A DNA stretch of 8,863 nucleotides from JAQVUB01 sp033809415 (GTDB lineage Bacteria; Verrucomicrobiota; Lentisphaeria; Oligosphaerales; Oligosphaeraceae), in contig JAPXLT010000203.1 in the NCBI GenBank assembly GCA_033809415.1, positions 1 to 8,863 of the forward strand. The letters run 5' to 3'. Below, one piece after another: positions 6,538 to 8,863 of the stretch. The position numbers were made by a program, and so were the translations under genes. The notes beneath the pieces are model-generated. The model did no database searches. It saw only the letters and a program-made list of their open reading frames with translations, and had not been told where the DNA came from. How positions within the stretch are numbered: position 1 is the first letter of the stretch; every line of letters starts with the position of its first letter.

Positions 6538-7479
6538 ATGGTATACTCCGGCCAGTGTATTGCTATTTTGGGAGCGACTTGCTGCTGGAAAAGCCAAAGC
6601 GCTTTGACGCTGGCGGAATCCCTCGATGCAGAAATTGTCTCCTGCGATTCGATGCAGGTTTATCGCGGTCTCGATATCGGCACCGCCAAACCCTCGACGG
6701 AAGAGCTGCAACGCGTAAAACATCACTTGATCAGCTGCCTGGACCTGCAGGAACCCTTTGACGCTAATCGCTTCGTTCAGGCAGCCTCGGCATGTTTGCA
6801 GGACATCTGGAAACGGGGACGCATTGCAATCCTGGTTGGCGGAAGCGGCTTATATGCCAGAGCTCTGATTTACGGCTTCGAGATGCTGCCCGCCGACCCG
6901 GAACTGGCGAAAAAACTGCAAGAAGAACTAAAATTGCCGGGTGGTCGGCAGAAATTGCTGGCTTTCCTCGAGAACTCGATTGATCGAACATCGATTGTTC
7001 CGGACGAGATTTACCGTAACCCACGCCGTTTGTTACGCGCCTGTGAGGTCGTCCAGCTGACTGGGAAGCCGCCTTGGGAATTGGCGAAGAAGCTGGATCA
7101 GCCCAAGCCTGCCTATCGGCAATTCTGCATTTTTCCGGAGTTTGCTCTGCTCAAGCAACGCATCCGCCTACGTACAGAAAAGATGCTTGCTGCCGGCTGG
7201 GTCGAGGAGGCATTGCAGGCTGGCCAGGCAGGTTTGCTCGAGACGCCGACCGCACGTCAGGCGTTGGGCTATCGCGATATTCTGGAATTTGTTGAAGCCG
7301 GTTCGCCTGGCGGCTCCGAGGCTTTGCGGGAGTTGTTAAGCAACCGTACCATTCAGTATGCACGGCGTCAGCTGACCTGGTTCAGACATCAACATCCCGG
7401 AGCCACGCAAATTACGATTCAGGACGAAGAGCTGGCACTCGAACAAATTCTGCAGCAAATAAAAAGGAATCTGGTGTAG
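6538..7479 (+). CDS. miaA: tRNA dimethylallyltransferase
   Basis: MiaA transfers a dimethylallyl group to N6 of A37 in tRNAs reading codons that begin with U. The 313-residue length is normal. Family motifs present are DSMQVYRGLDIGTAKP (37-52), ILVGGSGLYARAL (about 98-110), the insertion domain with YRNPRRLLRACEV, ALGYRDIL (about 242-249), and QYARRQLTWFRHQ near the C-terminus. The oddity is the nucleotide-binding P-loop. Where the family has GPTASGKS/T this protein has GATCCWKS (12-19), so the invariant glycine before the Lys is Trp17 (TGG at 6586-6588). A single T-to-G change would restore GATCCGKS. Either this is a sequencing or assembly error, or the enzyme is impaired or unusual. The ATG at 6538 follows the lspA stop by two bases and has only a weak ribosome binding site, consistent with coupling. 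The stop is TAG. Confidence 0.95.
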   Translation: MVYSGQCIAILGATCCWKSQSALTLAESLDAEIVSCDSMQVYRGLDIGTAKPSTEELQRVKHHLISCLDLQEPFDANRFVQAASACLQDIWKRGRIAILVGGSGLYARALIYGFEMLPADPELAKKLQEELKLPGGRQKLLAFLENSIDRTSIVPDEIYRNPRRLLRACEVVQLTGKPPWELAKKLDQPKPAYRQFCIFPEFALLKQRIRLRTEKMLAAGWVEEALQAGQAGLLETPTARQALGYRDILEFVEAGSPGGSEALRELLSNRTIQYARRQLTWFRHQHPGATQITIQDEELALEQILQQIKRNLV

Positions 7480-7500
7480 ACTGGCACCCGCAACCTATTT

Positions 7501-7772
7501 TTTTAACAACGAAACGACACGAAAATTTTATAAGGTTTGTTACTTTGACGGATGAGACTGCTCCGGCGAAATTCTTGTGTGCCAAGGTCGGCTTTACGCA
7601 ATTGTGTCGGAGGCGATATGGAGCGCCGGCGGCTCGCCGGCATGAAGCCGGCTTCTCTCTCCCATTACCGAAAAATCAAAAAAATCTCAAAAAAGAGAAA
7701 GAGATTCAAGTGCCAGAAACTTGCGCATCGTTTTTTGAAAATCTTTCATAGCAAGAAGTTTGGAGATAGTAC
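7501..7772 (+). repeat. Nearly complete copy of the dispersed repeat family, ending at the kinase start codon
   Basis: It has the same module order and orientation as the copy at 5001-5293. The left end is TTTTAACAACGAAACGACAC (7501-7520), with one CACGAA unit fewer. Then come CTTTGACGGATGAG (7543-7556), AAGGTCGGCTTTAC, GTCGGAGGCGATATGGAG (7606-7623), the intact GC-rich block with GCCGGC at 7625-7630, 7636-7641 and 7647-7652, CTCTCCCATTACCGAAAAATC, AAACTTGCGCATC..TTTTTTGAAAATCTTTCA, and the right end AAGAAGTTTGGAGATAGTAC. The last base of the match is immediately followed by the ATG of the kinase gene, so the whole 293-base gap after miaA is essentially this repeat. The three GCCGGC units are self-complementary, and any two can pair, giving alternative hairpins in RNA. 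Confidence 0.85.
7762..7765 (+). promoter_or_regulatory. Ribosome binding site of the kinase gene, inside the repeat right end
   Basis: GGAG lies seven bases before the ATG at 7773, an optimal position, and fixes this start codon. The surrounding AAGAAGTTTGGAGATAGTAC is the right terminus of the dispersed repeat. The corresponding site in the 5001-5293 copy reads TTTGAGGTGTAGTAC and is not followed by a start codon. Confidence 0.7.
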
Positions 7773-8585
7773 ATGCTGACTCGAGGGGAAATTCCATATT
7801 CATCCGGCAGATGGCGGGGACGTGTTGCAGCAGGCTGGCAGACGGAGTTCCAGGACTTCGAGAAGTGGCAGATCGAGCATGTCGGTGATACAGTTGTGAG
7901 CTATCGTTCCCGAAAGGTTTGCCGGGTGCAAACGCCAAAAGGGACGCTTTATGTCAAAACAATCTGGGGGCTGACGGATGCGGGCATGACCGGTAGGGAT
8001 CCCATGAGTTTCCTCAAATGGGTATTGCGTCCCTCACGAGCATTGGCCGCTTGGCGCATATCCTATCGTATGCTGGCGGCTGGCTTTCACTGTGCAAGGC
8101 CGGTACTGGCAATTCGTCGCCGTTCACGTGTTGGTTATCCAACGGATGTTTTCATCAGTGAGGAAGTCGCTGCTCCTGTACTCAGCGAGGTATTGCCGAG
8201 CCTTACGGCAGAACAGCAGCTTGACCTTGCTCGACTCCTTGGTCGTGAGTTGCAAAAGTTTCACGCGGCAGGCTTTGTCCACGGCGACTGTATATTACGC
8301 AATCTTTGCCTGAACCCGGAGAATGAACTGATCTATCTCGATAACGACCGCAGCAAAGTCCGTAGTGTAATAACGATATTTAGTCGGAGTATTCGCAACT
8401 TGGCACAAATCGGCTACAGTGCCCGTCGATGCGGCGCAAGTTCGGATTTTCCGGTGATCCTGTTCGAGGAATATGCCCGGCAGGCAGGCTGGGGGGAAGC
8501 ACGCAGTCAGAAAACTATCAGACACCTTTGCAATGGCATTGAAAAACGCTTGAAAAATCGTTTAAAAAGGTCAACAGCCCACTGA
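7773..8585 (+). CDS. Lipopolysaccharide-kinase-family protein (WaaP/Kdo kinase-like)
   Basis: This 270-residue protein has the minimal protein-kinase-like fold of the LPS kinase family, whose members phosphorylate heptose or Kdo in the LPS inner core at the cytoplasmic face of the inner membrane. Visible elements are a strand with the putative ATP-binding lysine, GTLYVKTIW (Lys62); a helix SRALAAWRISYRMLAAGF (88-105); a hinge region VFISEEV (126-132); the catalytic loop FVHGDCILRN (His170, Asp172, Asn177); and the metal-binding LIYLDND (Asp190 or Asp192). No glutamate of the usual helix-C type is obvious in residues 88-100. The C-terminus is basic. The exact substrate cannot be read from the sequence, and other small-molecule kinases of this superfamily remain possible. 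The start is fixed by GGAG seven bases upstream. It is separated from miaA by a repeat and may have its own transcription. The stop is TGA, and a convergent tRNA gene begins 25 bases later. Confidence 0.85.
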   Translation: MLTRGEIPYSSGRWRGRVAAGWQTEFQDFEKWQIEHVGDTVVSYRSRKVCRVQTPKGTLYVKTIWGLTDAGMTGRDPMSFLKWVLRPSRALAAWRISYRMLAAGFHCARPVLAIRRRSRVGYPTDVFISEEVAAPVLSEVLPSLTAEQQLDLARLLGRELQKFHAAGFVHGDCILRNLCLNPENELIYLDNDRSKVRSVITIFSRSIRNLAQIGYSARRCGASSDFPVILFEEYARQAGWGEARSQKTIRHLCNGIEKRLKNRLKRSTAH

Positions 8586-8610
8586 CCGCCTAATACACGG
8601 AAAAAATATT

Positions 8611-8686
8611 TGGCATTCCCAAGGGGAGTCGAACCCCTGTTTACGGGATGAGAACCCGTTGTCCTAGGCCACTAGACGATGGGAAC
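8611..8686 (-). tRNA. tRNA-Glu (anticodon CTC)
   Basis: Read on the minus strand, bases 8686 to 8611 fold into a standard 76-base cloverleaf with the CCA end encoded (8611-8613). The acceptor stem is GTTCCCA/TGGGAAT with a G-T wobble as the first pair. The D-arm is GTCTAGTGGCCTAGGAC, typical of tRNA-Glu. The anticodon stem is ACGGG/CCCGT around the loop TTCTCAT, with anticodon CTC at 8650-8652. The T-arm is AGGGG TTCGACT CCCCT, and the discriminator base is G. It decodes GAG. It is transcribed towards the kinase gene, and a short T-run follows the 3' end. Confidence 0.96.
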
Positions 8687-8714
8687 AAAAATAACTTTTA
8701 TTGATTGCATCATT

Positions 8715-8742
8715 ACTATAAAGCGGAAGCAGCAAAAGTCAA
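8715..8742 (-). promoter_or_regulatory. Sigma-70-type promoter of the tRNA-Glu gene
   Basis: On the minus strand TTGACT (8737-8742) and TATAGT (8715-8720) are separated by 16 bases. Each differs from consensus at one position. The expected start near 8708 leaves a leader of about 20 bases before the mature tRNA 5' end at 8686. This is a good match in the right place for a stable RNA gene. Confidence 0.65.
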
Positions 8743-8764
8743 ACAGGATTCATCAAAGTTCAAA

Positions 8765-8863
8765 GTGCGTGGTGCGTGGTGCGTGGTGCGTGGTGCGTGG
8801 TGCGTGGTGCGGGGTGCGTGGTGCGTGGTGCGTGGTGCGGGGTGCGTGGTGCGGGGTGCAGGG
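8765..8863 (+). repeat. Heptamer tandem repeat, 14 units, running off the window
   Basis: From 8765 the sequence is an uninterrupted array of 7-base units. Units 1-6, 8-10 and 12 are GTGCGTG; units 7, 11 and 13 are GTGCGGG; unit 14 is GTGCAGG. The next base is the G that would start another unit, so the array probably continues beyond the window. The strand has few A residues and is G-rich. No coding role is evident. Its left edge is about 23 bases from the -35 box of the tRNA-Glu promoter. Confidence 0.97.

Noticed and set aside
7480..7510. An intrinsic terminator after miaA
   Set aside because: There is a T-run near 7498-7504 but no GC-rich stem directly before it.
7501..7772. The spaced repeats as a CRISPR array or an integron attC site
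   Set aside because: There are no regularly repeated direct units with unique spacers, no cas or integrase genes, and no attC-type R and L boxes.
7618..7779. A basic 53-codon ORF (MERRRLAG...) inside the repeat as a conserved protein
   Set aside because: The frame is not conserved: the copy at 5001 stops after 17 codons, and the copy at the window start is shifted by a 19-base insertion. It is kept only as a possible leader at this one locus.
8765..8863. The heptamer array as part of a coding repeat protein
   Set aside because: No start codon or ribosome binding site feeds into it, and a 7-base unit shifts frame with each copy.

Overview
The window looks like a chromosomal piece of a Gram-negative bacterium. 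The genes point that way: a lipoprotein signal peptidase, a kinase of the lipopolysaccharide-kinase (WaaP/Kdo kinase) type, and a large exported protein with CsgG-like N-terminal modules. The mixture of housekeeping genes, a long poorly conserved secreted protein, and intergenic repeats that read as 'ERRRLAG-K-PA' in one frame recalls the Verrucomicrobiota/Lentisphaerota group. That placement is an impression, not a demonstrated assignment.

Layout. Bases 1-289 are repeat DNA: a truncated copy of a dispersed repeat, a 21-bp-stem hairpin, and an inverted fragment of the same repeat family. An iron-type alcohol dehydrogenase (290-1453, minus) follows; it is bracketed by a 34-bp inverted repeat made of the family's left end. 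Next is a 1090-residue predicted exported protein (1632-4904, minus) with a plausible promoter upstream. A nearly complete copy of the repeat (about 5001-5293) separates it from a plus-strand cluster: a possible 49-codon small gene, a TraR/DksA-type zinc-finger regulator, lspA and miaA. The last three are closely spaced and probably form an operon. A second nearly complete repeat copy (about 7501-7772) lies between miaA and the LPS-kinase-like gene (7773-8585), and its right edge supplies that gene's ribosome binding site. A tRNA-Glu(CTC) gene with its own promoter faces the kinase from the right. The window ends inside a 14-unit heptamer tandem repeat.

How the genes fit together. The plus-strand cluster combines transcription/stringent-response control (DksA family), lipoprotein maturation (LspA), tRNA modification (MiaA) and probably phosphorylation of a cell-surface glycolipid (kinase). 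The two minus-strand genes have no evident functional link to it.

Most worth a second look are the modular dispersed repeat family and its fusion to the 5' end of the kinase gene, a MiaA whose Walker A glycine reads as tryptophan, and an unlisted small ORF with a strong ribosome binding site. I did not recognise a complete novel multi-gene system in this window.
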